From positions 1 through 64,000 of the forward strand of contig CAVQMU010000002.1 in NCBI GenBank assembly GCA_963713695.1: 64,000 bases of DNA. Reading direction: 5' to 3'. This document shows, in pieces, positions 10,179 to 18,325 of this stretch. The number at the start of each line of letters is the position of its first letter. Positions within the stretch are counted from its first letter, which is position 1. Made by a program: the position numbers and the translations under genes. The notes beneath the pieces are model-generated. The model was given only the letters and a program-made list of their open reading frames with translations. It made no database searches and was not told the origin of the DNA. The DNA is from Rhodoblastus sp963713695. GTDB lineage: Bacteria > Pseudomonadota > Alphaproteobacteria > Rhizobiales > Beijerinckiaceae.

Positions 10179-10879
10179 TCATCCTCGCCGTCTTCCTGTC
10201 GCTGCTGGCGGCGGGCGCCGCGTACTATCTGGTCAGCCAGAACCTCACCGCGAAGCCTTGGCTGGAGCAGGGGGTGATCGGCGACCTCTCGGACCCCGAG
10301 CAGCGCAAGGAGCCGGCGGCGAAGACCGGACTGGTCCTGCTGCTGGCGGTCGTCGGCTCCCTGTTCGCTCTCCTGGCCAGCGCCTATCTGATGCGCGCCG
10401 CCGGGGCCGACTGGCGGGCGGCCCCCATGCCGCGCCTGTTGTGGATCAATACGGGCGTTTTGATCTTGAGCAGCCTTGCCATGCAGATCGCTGTCTTCGC
10501 TTCGCGTCGGGGAGAAAGCCGGATGGCCCGGCTGGGCATCCTGGCTGGCGCCGCCGCCGCCTTCGTTTTTTTGGCGGGACAATTGCTGGCGTGGCGGCAA
10601 TTCGCCGCCGCCGGATATTTCCTGTCGGACAATCCGGCCAATTCGTTCTTCTACCTGATGACAGGATTGCATGGCGCGCATCTGGCGGGCGGCATGGCGG
10701 CTCTTGCGAGGGCCGTCGTCAAGGCGCGCGGCGATGTCTCCGATCCGCCGGCGCAATCCGCCATCAGGCTTTGCGCGATCTACTGGCATTTTCTGCTCGT
10801 CGTCTGGCTGATCCTGTTCGCTTTGCTCATGGGCTGGGGTGGCGACGTCGTCGCCATTTGCCGCGCGCTGGCCAGCTGA
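10175..10879 (+). CDS. Cytochrome c oxidase subunit III (first copy)
   Basis: 234 aa with seven hydrophobic segments, ending in the subunit III pattern LTGLHGAHLAGG followed by YWHFLLVVWLILFALLMGW. The ATG overlaps the coxA stop. Subunit III normally protects the catalytic unit from suicide inactivation and lines the D-channel. It has an unusual charged segment after the first helix (residues 27-50) and is more divergent than the second copy. Two different subunit III-type genes in tandem are seen in a subset of alphaproteobacterial oxidase operons; whether both join one complex is inference. Confidence 0.88.
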   Translation: MIILAVFLSLLAAGAAYYLVSQNLTAKPWLEQGVIGDLSDPEQRKEPAAKTGLVLLLAVVGSLFALLASAYLMRAAGADWRAAPMPRLLWINTGVLILSSLAMQIAVFASRRGESRMARLGILAGAAAAFVFLAGQLLAWRQFAAAGYFLSDNPANSFFYLMTGLHGAHLAGGMAALARAVVKARGDVSDPPAQSAIRLCAIYWHFLLVVWLILFALLMGWGGDVVAICRALAS

Positions 10880-10902
10880 AACGAGATTTCGGAGGTATGG
10901 AT

Positions 10903-11628
10903 ATGACCGCGGAATCGACGCTTAGGGAGTCAGGCGATACGTCGACGCTGGAGCCTGGCTGGAAGGGGATCGCCTCCGATTGGTCGGCGGATCAGCGCGC
11001 CTTCAGGACGGCGTCCTGGGGCAAGGCGATGATGTGGATTTTCCTTCTCAGCGACACGTTCATCTTCTCCTGCTTTCTGGCGTCCTACATGACCGTGCGC
11101 ATGTCGACGACCGATCCATGGCCGGATCCCAGCAAGGTTTTCGCCCTGGAGATCGGCGGCGTCAGCGTGCCCCTGCTGCTCATCGCGATCATGACCTTCG
11201 TCCTGATCAGCAGTTCCGGCACCATGGCGATGGCGGTCAATTACGGCTATCGCCACGACCGTGTGAAAGCCGCCATGCTCATGTTCGCCACCGCGGCTTT
11301 CGGCGCGACCTTTGTCGGCATGCAGGCGTTCGAGTGGACGAAGCTGATCCTCGAGGGCGTGCGGCCCTGGCACAATCCCTGGGGCGCGCCGCAATTCGGC
11401 TCATCCTTCTTCATGATCACGGGGTTTCACGGCACACACGTGACGATTGGCGTGATCTTCCTGATCAATATCGCGCGAAAGGTCCTGAAGGGCGATTTCG
11501 ACGTCGAGCGACAAGGCTTCTTCACCAGTCGCAAGGGCCGCTACGAAATTGTCGAGATCACCGGGCTTTACTGGCATTTCGTCGACCTTGTCTGGGTGTT
11601 CATCTTCGCATTGTTCTACCTCTGGTGA
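10903..11628 (+). CDS. Cytochrome c oxidase subunit III (second copy)
   Basis: 241 aa. After a polar N-terminus of about 40 residues come membrane helices including MMWIFLLSDTFIFSCFLA, then the conserved ITGFHGTHVTIGVIFL and GLYWHFVDLVWVFIFALFY, the classic subunit III ending with helix VII. ATG 10903 is chosen because GGAGG ends seven bases before it; ATG 10897 is only one base from GGAGG. The charged loop WTKLILEGVRPWHNPWG matches the NorE/CoxC group. It is a closer match to canonical CoxC than the preceding gene. Confidence 0.93.
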   Translation: MTAESTLRESGDTSTLEPGWKGIASDWSADQRAFRTASWGKAMMWIFLLSDTFIFSCFLASYMTVRMSTTDPWPDPSKVFALEIGGVSVPLLLIAIMTFVLISSSGTMAMAVNYGYRHDRVKAAMLMFATAAFGATFVGMQAFEWTKLILEGVRPWHNPWGAPQFGSSFFMITGFHGTHVTIGVIFLINIARKVLKGDFDVERQGFFTSRKGRYEIVEITGLYWHFVDLVWVFIFALFYLW

Positions 11629-11640
11629 AAGCGGACGGCC

Positions 11641-11979
11641 ATGACCACAGCAGATCTCCAGGAAGACCACGGGCAGCAGCATCCCATCAAGCTCTATCTC
11701 CTCGTCTGGTTCTGGCTGTTCGTGCTCAGCTCGTGCTCCTATCTGGTCGATTATTTCGGGCTTCACGGCTATGTCCGATGGAGCCTCATCCTGTTGTTCA
11801 TGTTCGTGAAGGCAGGCCTGATCATCGGCGTATTCATGCACATGGCCTGGGAGCGGCTGGCGCTGATCTACGCAATATTGGCCCCGCCCTTGGCCGTGCT
11901 TGTGTTTGCCGCCGCGATGACGGTCGAGTCCCATTACACGTTTGCGGATCGCATCCTGTATTTTGGGGCAGGGGGATAG
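11641..11979 (+). CDS. Cytochrome c oxidase subunit IV (prokaryotic, CyoD/CoxD-like)
   Basis: 112 aa with three transmembrane helices (LYLLVWFWLFVLSSCSYLV, SLILLFMFVKAGLIIGVFM, LALIYAILAPPLAVLVFAA) and the conserved F-x-K-A-x-L...H-M pattern of prokaryotic subunit IV. It is thought to assist assembly of the binuclear centre. Last gene of the five-gene cox operon, 12 bases after the previous stop. No assembly factors (CtaB, CtaG, CtaA) follow, so they must lie elsewhere. Confidence 0.88.
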   Translation: MTTADLQEDHGQQHPIKLYLLVWFWLFVLSSCSYLVDYFGLHGYVRWSLILLFMFVKAGLIIGVFMHMAWERLALIYAILAPPLAVLVFAAAMTVESHYTFADRILYFGAGG

Positions 11980-12102
11980 TTTCCGGCGCTATTCCCGAGC
12001 GAGAAGGAGATGTCGGCCGGTCGACATCAAACTCGCTGACCCCTGACAACCGCCGTGGCGGCGCGCATAAATCCCGTGCATATTGCGTCCCGGGAGAAAA
12101 AC

Positions 12103-13767
12103 ATGCCGAACGACCCGTCGGATCGATATGGCGCCGCCACGCATGAGGTGATCAACCAGCCGCTCGCATTGGCGGATTACAACCTGTTCGGCGCCGATGC
12201 TCCCTTGAAGGAGGCGGTTGCGCGCGAGGGCGCGGAATGGGCGGCCAATGACCTGTCGGATTTTGGCGCGCGCATCGGCGCTGCCGATTATCTCGAACTC
12301 GGCGCGCTCGCGAACCGCCATCCGCCGGAGTTTGACACGCACGACCGCTATGGGCGCCGGATCGATCACGTCACCTTCCATCCGTCCTACCACCGGCTCA
12401 TGCAGACGTCGATCGAGGAAGGGCTGCACTCCTCGCCCTGGACAGATCCGCGCAAGGGTGCGCATGTCGCGCGCGCCGCGCGCTTTTATATGCACAGCCA
12501 GGTCGAGGCGGGCCATGGCTGCCCTGTCACCATGACCTTCGCCGCCGCGGCCTGCCTTCGATTGCAGCCGGAATTATCGAGGGAATGGTCGCCCAAGCTC
12601 ACGGCCCGCATCTACGACCCGCGCAATGTGCCGGTCGATCAGAAGCAGGGCGTGACCATCGGCATGGCCATGACCGAAAAGCAGGGCGGCTCGGACGTGC
12701 GCGCCAATACGACGCGCGCAATTCCAGTTGGCGCCGGCGGTCCCGCACAGGCCTATGAGCTGGTCGGCCACAAGTTCTTTGTCTCCGCGCCGATGTGCGA
12801 CGCCTTCCTCGTGCTGGCGCAGGCGCCTGGAGGCCTTTCTTGCTTCCTCGTGCCGCGCTGGCGTCCGGACGGAACGAAGAATCCGCTCCAGGCGCTGCGG
12901 CTCAAGAAGAAAATGGGCAACGCCTCCAACGCCACGAGCGAAATGGAATTGCGCGGCGCGCTCGGCTGGATGGTCGGGCGGGAAGGCCGCGGCGTCGCCA
13001 CCATCATCGAAATGGTCGCCATGACGCGGTTTGATTGCATGATCGGCTCGTCCGCGGGCATGCGCATGGCCACATCCCAGGCCATCGATCATTGCCGCCA
13101 GCGCGCGGCCTTCGGCAAGCTGCTGATCGACCAGCCGATCATGCAGAACGTGCTCGCCGATCTCGCGCTCGAGGCCGAAGCGGCCATCGCGCTGACCATG
13201 CGCATCGCCCGCGCGCTCGACGATCGCGCCGACGAGCAGGAGGCGCAGCTTTTCCGCATTGGCGCGGCCGTCGGCAAATACTGGATCTGCAAGCGCTCGC
13301 CTGGAGTGGCTTATGAGGCGATGGAATGCATCGGCGGCTCCGGCGTGATGGAGGACGGACCGATGCCACGCCTGTTCCGTGAAAGCCCGGTCAATGCGAT
13401 CTGGGAAGGGTCGGGCAATGTGCAATGCCTCGACGTGCTGCGCGCCATGAGCCGCACGCCCGGAGCGCTCGACGCCTATCTTGCCGAAATGGCGTTGGCG
13501 AAAGGCGGCGCCGCAGCCCTTGACCGGCACATCGAAGCTTTGCGCGAGGACATGCGGGCATCAGACGATTTCGAGCCTCGCGCTCGAGACCTCGTCGACC
13601 GGCTGGCGACCGGATTGCAGGCGAGCCTGCTGGTGCGGCACGCGCCGTCAGCGGTCGCCGACGCCTTCTGCGCGTCGCGGCTGGAAGCGCGCGGCGCGCA
13701 CCAATATGGCGCCTTGCCGCCGGGCGTCGCGTTTCGCGAAATCATCGAGCGCGCCCGTCCACGCTAG
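12103..13767 (+). CDS. Acyl-CoA dehydrogenase family protein, AidB-like
   Basis: 554 aa, close to E. coli AidB (about 540 aa). AidB-type marks include HPSYHRLM near residue 90, GHGCPVTMTFAAAACLR, the MTEKQGGSDVRANTT loop, NVQCLDVLRAMSR near the C-terminus and a helical tail. AidB is a flavoprotein induced by alkylation stress that binds DNA; dehydrogenase activity is weak. Start at ATG 12103 follows GGGAGAAAAAC. It stands alone downstream of the cox operon with about 120 bases between, and convergent to a transglutaminase gene. Isovaleryl-CoA dehydrogenase is the alternative but the overall length and motifs favour AidB. Confidence 0.88.
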   Translation: MPNDPSDRYGAATHEVINQPLALADYNLFGADAPLKEAVAREGAEWAANDLSDFGARIGAADYLELGALANRHPPEFDTHDRYGRRIDHVTFHPSYHRLMQTSIEEGLHSSPWTDPRKGAHVARAARFYMHSQVEAGHGCPVTMTFAAAACLRLQPELSREWSPKLTARIYDPRNVPVDQKQGVTIGMAMTEKQGGSDVRANTTRAIPVGAGGPAQAYELVGHKFFVSAPMCDAFLVLAQAPGGLSCFLVPRWRPDGTKNPLQALRLKKKMGNASNATSEMELRGALGWMVGREGRGVATIIEMVAMTRFDCMIGSSAGMRMATSQAIDHCRQRAAFGKLLIDQPIMQNVLADLALEAEAAIALTMRIARALDDRADEQEAQLFRIGAAVGKYWICKRSPGVAYEAMECIGGSGVMEDGPMPRLFRESPVNAIWEGSGNVQCLDVLRAMSRTPGALDAYLAEMALAKGGAAALDRHIEALREDMRASDDFEPRARDLVDRLATGLQASLLVRHAPSAVADAFCASRLEARGAHQYGALPPGVAFREIIERARPR

Positions 13768-13970
13768 CTTTCGCGCGCCGGCATTCGCTTCGCTTTTTCG
13801 ATCGTCGCCGCGAAACTGCTCGTCGGATAGGGGCCTGAAAGTCGCGGCGATGGACAATCTGTCATTATGCGCGAAAAAGTCGCTGGCTCTCTCGACCCGG
13901 CGTTGCCCACCGGAGCGGATTCGCGTCCTGGGCCTTCTCGCCGCGCCCCGCCCGAGGCGCGAGGTCGAGC

Positions 13971-14840
13971 TTACGCCTGAGCGGTCACTCGAACCTCCAC
14001 GGACATGCCGAGGAAATCGTCTGCGGCGCCGATGAAGCTGCCGGTCACCGGCATCGCCTGCCTGATGTCGCGCGCGACCGCGACCGGTATCAGGTTGAAT
14101 CCGCCGACCACGCGATTGGTGGGATCGAAGGTGATCCATCCCGCCCCTGGCACATAGACTTCCGCCCAGGCGTGGGTCGAACCGGCGTCGAGGGACCCCT
14201 GGGCTCCCGAATCTCCAACGAACAGATAGCCCGATACAATTCGCGCGCCAAAGCCAAGACAGCGCGCCGCCTCGACAAACAACACCGCCAGATCCCGGCA
14301 TGAGCCCCAGCCGCGATCAAGCGTTTCGATCGGCGACTGGACGCCTTCGTCGTCCCGGCTTTGGTAATTGATCTCATGCGCCACGCCGGCGCAAAGATCC
14401 TTGAGCAGCGCCAATGTGTCCGTCTGGACGCCGCTGACGAACGCCCATGTCCAGTTTCGCAGTCGTCCGGCCTGGTCAAGGTCTTGTTGGAACATCAAGG
14501 CGCCGAGGTCGGTCCGCTCAGCCTCGGCGTATTGAAAGGGGTAGTTCATGGCCGACGGCGCGACGTCGAAGACCGGCCATGGCTCCGCGTCCAGCCGAAG
14601 TTGCGTGGCGGCATCGATCACGAGCGTGTCGGCGAAAGAGCCAAACACCGCTGCGGCGACGGAATTGCCGAACACGTCCTGCGAATAGGTCAACGCCGCA
14701 GTCGGACTGATCTGGATCTCGCTCGAGACCAGACGCAGATCGCGACTTTCGCGCGGGCGCAGCATCAGGCGATGCGGACCGAGACTGAGGGGACGACGAT
14801 ATCGATAAGTGGTCTTGTGCTGGATTCGAAGCGTGATCAA
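13971..14840 (-). CDS. Transglutaminase-like cysteine protease family protein
   Basis: 289 aa. N-terminal beta domain of bacterial transglutaminase-like proteins (LRIQHKTTYRYRRPLSLGPH, residues 4-23) followed by the papain-like catalytic core. The triad is visible: Cys in GWGSCRDLAVLFVEA, His in STHAWAEVYVPG, Asp in ITFDPTN. Such proteins probably act as proteases or amidases in the cytoplasm; the substrate is unknown. I start it at TTG 14838-14840 because GGAGG lies six bases before; a TTG ten codons upstream has no ribosome site. No signal peptide. Confidence 0.88.
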   Translation of the reverse strand: MITLRIQHKTTYRYRRPLSLGPHRLMLRPRESRDLRLVSSEIQISPTAALTYSQDVFGNSVAAAVFGSFADTLVIDAATQLRLDAEPWPVFDVAPSAMNYPFQYAEAERTDLGALMFQQDLDQAGRLRNWTWAFVSGVQTDTLALLKDLCAGVAHEINYQSRDDEGVQSPIETLDRGWGSCRDLAVLFVEAARCLGFGARIVSGYLFVGDSGAQGSLDAGSTHAWAEVYVPGAGWITFDPTNRVVGGFNLIPVAVARDIRQAMPVTGSFIGAADDFLGMSVEVRVTAQA

Positions 14841-15090
14841 GCCTTGCCTCCAAGGGGGATCGCGACGCAATGCCGTCCGTGGCGTCTCTCGCGCGACATT
14901 CTTTGCCGACGCAGTCAGTCCCGTATGAATATAAGTTCAATCATCTCTTGTATTCCAAGGAAATCAACCCACTTATGGAAAGTCGTCGGGCGACTTGCAA
15001 AAATAATTTCAGGCCGAAATTACTCGAAATCGCCAAACAAACAGCTGCTTGAAGTGCGCTTTTCGATCGGCGGCGTCTCCGCCGGCGAGC

Positions 15091-15331
15091 ATGTCCGCCT
15101 ATCTGGAAAGGGGTTTCCGCGCCTCGGGGAACCGTAAAGTGGTTTAATTCCGAAAAAGGCTTTGGCTTCATCGCTCTGGACGGCGGCGGTCAGGACGCGT
15201 TCGTCCATATCGGCGCCGTGGAGCGGGCAGGGCTCAGCCAGTTGCGAGAGGGCGACAAGGTTTCCTTCGAACTCGTCGCCGACCGCAAGAGCGGCAAGAT
15301 GTCGGCCGACAAGCTCGAAATCGTCAGCTGA
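15091..15331 (+). pseudogene. Cold-shock domain protein gene without an in-frame start codon
   Basis: From 15128 the frame reads GTVKWFNSEKGFGFI, then DAFVHIGAVERAG and LREGDKVSFEL, ending KLEIVS at 15331: a complete OB-fold CspA-type protein with both RNP motifs (KGFGFI and DAFVHI). Upstream in this frame, back to a stop at 15050-15052, there is no ATG, GTG or TTG. An ATG at 15091 (MSAYLERGFRAS) lies one frame away and would join with a single-base indel before 15128. Either a frameshift (mutation or sequencing) or a rare start codon such as ATC at 15101 is needed. Csp proteins are RNA chaperones. Confidence 0.75.
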
Positions 15332-15580
15332 CGTTTCGCTGGCGGATGGTTTTGAACCGTGACAGCGTCCCTTGCCCGGCCTCGGACCTCGGCGCAATGG
15401 CCCGGCGCTTCCTGGGCCTGCAACCCTGATTCAGGACCTGGTCGTATCAAGGGGACGCGAACACGGCGGCCCCGGCTGAGGAAAAACTATGCCTGGCGAA
15501 CAGGCCGGTCCAGATGATTCCCATCGACGCGAACGACCTTGCCGCCGCCTTGAAAATCGACCAGGAGAACGGGTGAACCC

Positions 15581-15910
15581 ATGGCCTTTAAAACAACAGG
15601 ACTGCGCTATCTCGGCGGAATTTCCGGCGAGGGCGCGGTAAAGCTGAACGGAGAGACGGTCACGCCGGTCAAGTTCGACCTGGACGGCTATTTTCGTCCC
15701 TCGACCGGCGTTACGGGCAGTGGCGAGATCCAGTTGCCGGGCGATGCCCTCAAAACTTTGTTCGGCCGCACCGACCTCCAATTGCAGACGGACCAAGGCT
15801 TGCTGCTTGCGCTTCGCTTTTCGGATTCGAAGCTGCCGCAGTCCTGTGAGTTCGTCCGAGTCGAAGTGACGGGACAGCCGACGACCGCGCCTGACGATTG
15901 GCGTCAATGA
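15581..15910 (+). CDS. Conserved-looking hypothetical protein, 109 aa
   Basis: Beta-rich, soluble protein (LRYLGGISGEGAVKLNGE, then IQLPGDALKTLFGRTDLQLQ). The composition, with alternating hydrophobic residues and a central FDLDGYF, suggests a small beta-barrel or PilZ-like fold but I recognise no family. GGAGAACGGG lies a little far (12-13 bases) upstream of the ATG. Followed 40 bases later by another small gene on the same strand, probably co-transcribed. Confidence 0.65.
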   Translation: MAFKTTGLRYLGGISGEGAVKLNGETVTPVKFDLDGYFRPSTGVTGSGEIQLPGDALKTLFGRTDLQLQTDQGLLLALRFSDSKLPQSCEFVRVEVTGQPTTAPDDWRQ

Positions 15911-15951
15911 GCCCTCATGGCAGGCGGCTTGACCTTGGCGTTGGAGTGAGC

Positions 15952-16401
15952 ATGTCGCATGGTTTCCCGCCGCTTGGCCCGGAATTCGAGCCTTTCCTCG
16001 ATGCTGTCGTGGGCAACGAAAAAAATGGGATGCCCTTGACGATCATTTCGGCGATCGCCCGCTCCGGGGCTGATCCCTGGAAAGAAGCGGCGCGGATCGC
16101 GAAACTGCCCAGAAACGCCGCCCTTGACGTGCTGGCTCGCATGATTCCCGATTGCAGCGGCGCGGATGGCGCCGCCATCGCAGGACGGATTTTCGCGCTC
16201 CTTCCGGTCTCGAAGGCGAAGCGGATCATTCCCGTCGCGGAACCGAAAGAGGCAGGCCCTTCCTGGAGCCCGGTCGTTCCAATCATCGTCGTGCTGCTTG
16301 TCAGCATGGCGCTCGTTTCCGTTTTCAGGACGCCGGCCCATTCAGATAAAGCTCCGGTGGAGACGCCTTCGTCGCCGGCTGCGGACAAAACTGATCGGTG
16401 A
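15952..16401 (+). CDS. Hypothetical membrane-anchored protein, 149 aa
   Basis: A cytosolic helical region of about 95 residues (PLTIISAIARSGADPWKEAA, KLPRNAALDVLARMIPD) is followed by a single membrane helix SPVVPIIVVLLVSMALVSV (about residues 105-123) and a short Pro/Ser-rich tail. ATG 15952 is preferred over the ORF opening 18 codons earlier because TTGGAGTGAGC precedes it. No family recognised. It sits between two other small genes on the same strand. Confidence 0.65.
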   Translation: MSHGFPPLGPEFEPFLDAVVGNEKNGMPLTIISAIARSGADPWKEAARIAKLPRNAALDVLARMIPDCSGADGAAIAGRIFALLPVSKAKRIIPVAEPKEAGPSWSPVVPIIVVLLVSMALVSVFRTPAHSDKAPVETPSSPAADKTDR

Positions 16402-16536
16402 CCGCGAGTCTTCGCGCCAATGCAAGCGATCCCGGTCTTCCCCGGAATGGCCGTGACGCGCCGTATGGCGGCCAAGCTGGGGCCGTCAACTGGCGCGGTC
16501 ACGGCCATCGAACTTGCAAATTATACAGGACAGGAA

Positions 16537-16962
16537 ATGAAAACCGATCAGATGAGCCGGCAACGCAATCGCCCGGCAGACAGGCGCCGCGAACCAAACG
16601 CTCAAAATCGCACTTATGATTCGAACGGACCAAATATCAGGATACGTGGCACCGCCCGACACATTGCAGAAAAATATCTTCAGTTGGCGCGAGACGCACA
16701 TACGGGCTCCGATCCCGTCTCCGCCGAGAACTATCTCCAACATGCTGAACATTATATCCGGCTGATCGCAGGCGCTCAGGGGGCTCCTGAAATGAACGCC
16801 GAAAGTTTGGACGGCGGGGACATTCATCGCGGGCTGCCCGATCGTTTTGCTCTACCCTCGGAGCGATCGTCGCAGGCTCTCCGCTCTCATGCCGCTATTG
16901 GTGCGCCTGGAACCACTGCAATCGAAGCGCCGGCAAAACCCGAGCACGACGAAATGGGGTGA
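16537..16962 (+). CDS. DUF4167 domain protein
   Basis: 141 aa. After a basic start (MKTDQMSRQRNRPADRRRE) comes the DUF4167 core: YDSNGPNIRIRGTARHIAEK, then YLQLARDAHTGSDPVSAENY, then LQHAEHYIRL. This domain is nearly confined to Alphaproteobacteria and its function is unknown; the basic N-terminus suggests nucleic acid or ribosome contact. GGACAGGAA directly precedes ATG 16537. The usual long Gln/Arg-rich extensions are shorter here. Following it, 16963-17201 holds no supported gene. Confidence 0.88.
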   Translation: MKTDQMSRQRNRPADRRREPNAQNRTYDSNGPNIRIRGTARHIAEKYLQLARDAHTGSDPVSAENYLQHAEHYIRLIAGAQGAPEMNAESLDGGDIHRGLPDRFALPSERSSQALRSHAAIGAPGTTAIEAPAKPEHDEMG

Positions 16963-17201
16963 GGTCCACGAGGCCGCAAAGCCGCCATCCGAGAATTTTT
17001 GGGGCGTCGATTCGGTATTATCCGGCGCAGGCGACCTCGCGCGAACCCTTGAGGGCTGCGTCCATGTTGTGTTGGCGGAGTTTTGTCTCGTGCAAGCTCA
17101 TGCCTCCACAGGACGACTCACCCAGAGCGGAGGCGTGGCTTGGAGACCTGACTGGCGGCGCCTATATGCTAGAGACGGAATGAGAAAAGGGAGGCCAGAG
17201 C

Positions 17202-18320
17202 ATGGGACCCTTCCCGCACGACGCCCCGCCCGCGACGATCTCGCCCGAGAACCCAATGGGCACGGACGGGTTTGCTTTCGTCGAGTTCGCTCACGCCCAG
17301 CCTGAAAAGCTCGTCGCCTTGTTCGAAATGATGGGCTTTGCGGCGGTCGCGCGGGGCCGCTCGAAAAACGTCACGCTCTATCGCCAGGGCGACGTCAATT
17401 ATCTTGTGAACGCAGAACCCAAAGGCTTCGCCGCCGATTTCACGGGAAAGCACGGTCCGTCGGCCTGCGGCATGGGCTTTCGCGTGGTCGACGCGAAAAA
17501 AGCCTTTCAGCGGGCCGTCGCCCTGGGCGCTGCGCCCTTTCCGGCCCAGGCCGGGTTGATGGAGCTGAATTTCCCGGCGATCGAGGGAATAGGCGGCGCG
17601 CCGCTCTATCTGGTCGATCGGGACGGCGGCGACAACTCGATCTGGGACGCCGATTTCGTCTGGACGACGGAGCGCAGCGCGCGCGTCGCGGGCGCCGGGC
17701 TCACCTGCATCGATCACCTGACCCACAATGTCCATCGCGGGCGCATGGACGTTTGGGCGGACTGGTACAGGCGCTTCTTCAATTTCCGGGAGATCCGCTA
17801 CTTCGACATCGAAGGAAAGCTCTCGGGGCTGCGCTCGCGCGCCATGACGAGCCCCTGCGGCAAGATCCGCATCCCCATCAACGAAAGCGCCGACGCACAT
17901 AGCCAGATCGAGGAATATCTGCGCGCATACGAGGGCGAGGGAATCCAGCACATCGCCTGCGGATGCCGCGACATTTACGAAACGGTCTCGACGCTTCGCG
18001 AGGCGGGGCTCGCATTCATGCCGCCGCCGCCGGAGACTTACTACGCGAGGATCGATGCGCGCTTGCCCCGCCACGGTGAAAAAAAGGAAAGGCTGAGGTC
18101 GCTCGGCATTCTCATCGACGGTGAAGACGTCGTCGAGGGAGGCGCGCCAAAAGTGCTCCTCCAGGTATTTTCCAAGACCGTCATCGGTCCGATTTTCTTC
18201 GAGTTCATTGAGCGCAAGGGCGACGAGGGATTTGGCGAAGGCAATTTCCGCGCGCTCTTCGAATTGATCGAGGAGGACCAGGTCCGGCGCGGCGTGTTGA
18301 CTCGCAAGGCTGCGGAGTAG
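17202..18320 (+). CDS. hpd: 4-hydroxyphenylpyruvate dioxygenase
   Basis: 372 aa, the usual size. Converts 4-hydroxyphenylpyruvate to homogentisate with O2 and Fe(II) in tyrosine breakdown. Two vicinal-oxygen-chelate domains; Fe ligands are His in CIDHLTHNVHRG, His in GIQHIACGC and Glu in FFEFIERKGD. The C-terminal FGEGNFRALFELIE helix that gates the active site is present. GGGAGGCCAGAGC precedes ATG. First gene of hpd-hmgA-fahA with 5- and 13-base gaps, a single catabolic operon. Confidence 0.96.
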   Translation: MGPFPHDAPPATISPENPMGTDGFAFVEFAHAQPEKLVALFEMMGFAAVARGRSKNVTLYRQGDVNYLVNAEPKGFAADFTGKHGPSACGMGFRVVDAKKAFQRAVALGAAPFPAQAGLMELNFPAIEGIGGAPLYLVDRDGGDNSIWDADFVWTTERSARVAGAGLTCIDHLTHNVHRGRMDVWADWYRRFFNFREIRYFDIEGKLSGLRSRAMTSPCGKIRIPINESADAHSQIEEYLRAYEGEGIQHIACGCRDIYETVSTLREAGLAFMPPPPETYYARIDARLPRHGEKKERLRSLGILIDGEDVVEGGAPKVLLQVFSKTVIGPIFFEFIERKGDEGFGEGNFRALFELIEEDQVRRGVLTRKAAE

Positions 18321-18325
18321 CGCCG

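Noticed and set aside
14361..15137. 258-codon plus-strand frame over the transglutaminase gene
   Set aside because: Antisense of the transglutaminase and ends inside the cold-shock gene in the wrong frame.
16963..17201. Short ORF of 74 codons between the DUF4167 gene and hpd
   Set aside because: No ribosome site, no recognisable pattern, and frames on all strands look equally open.
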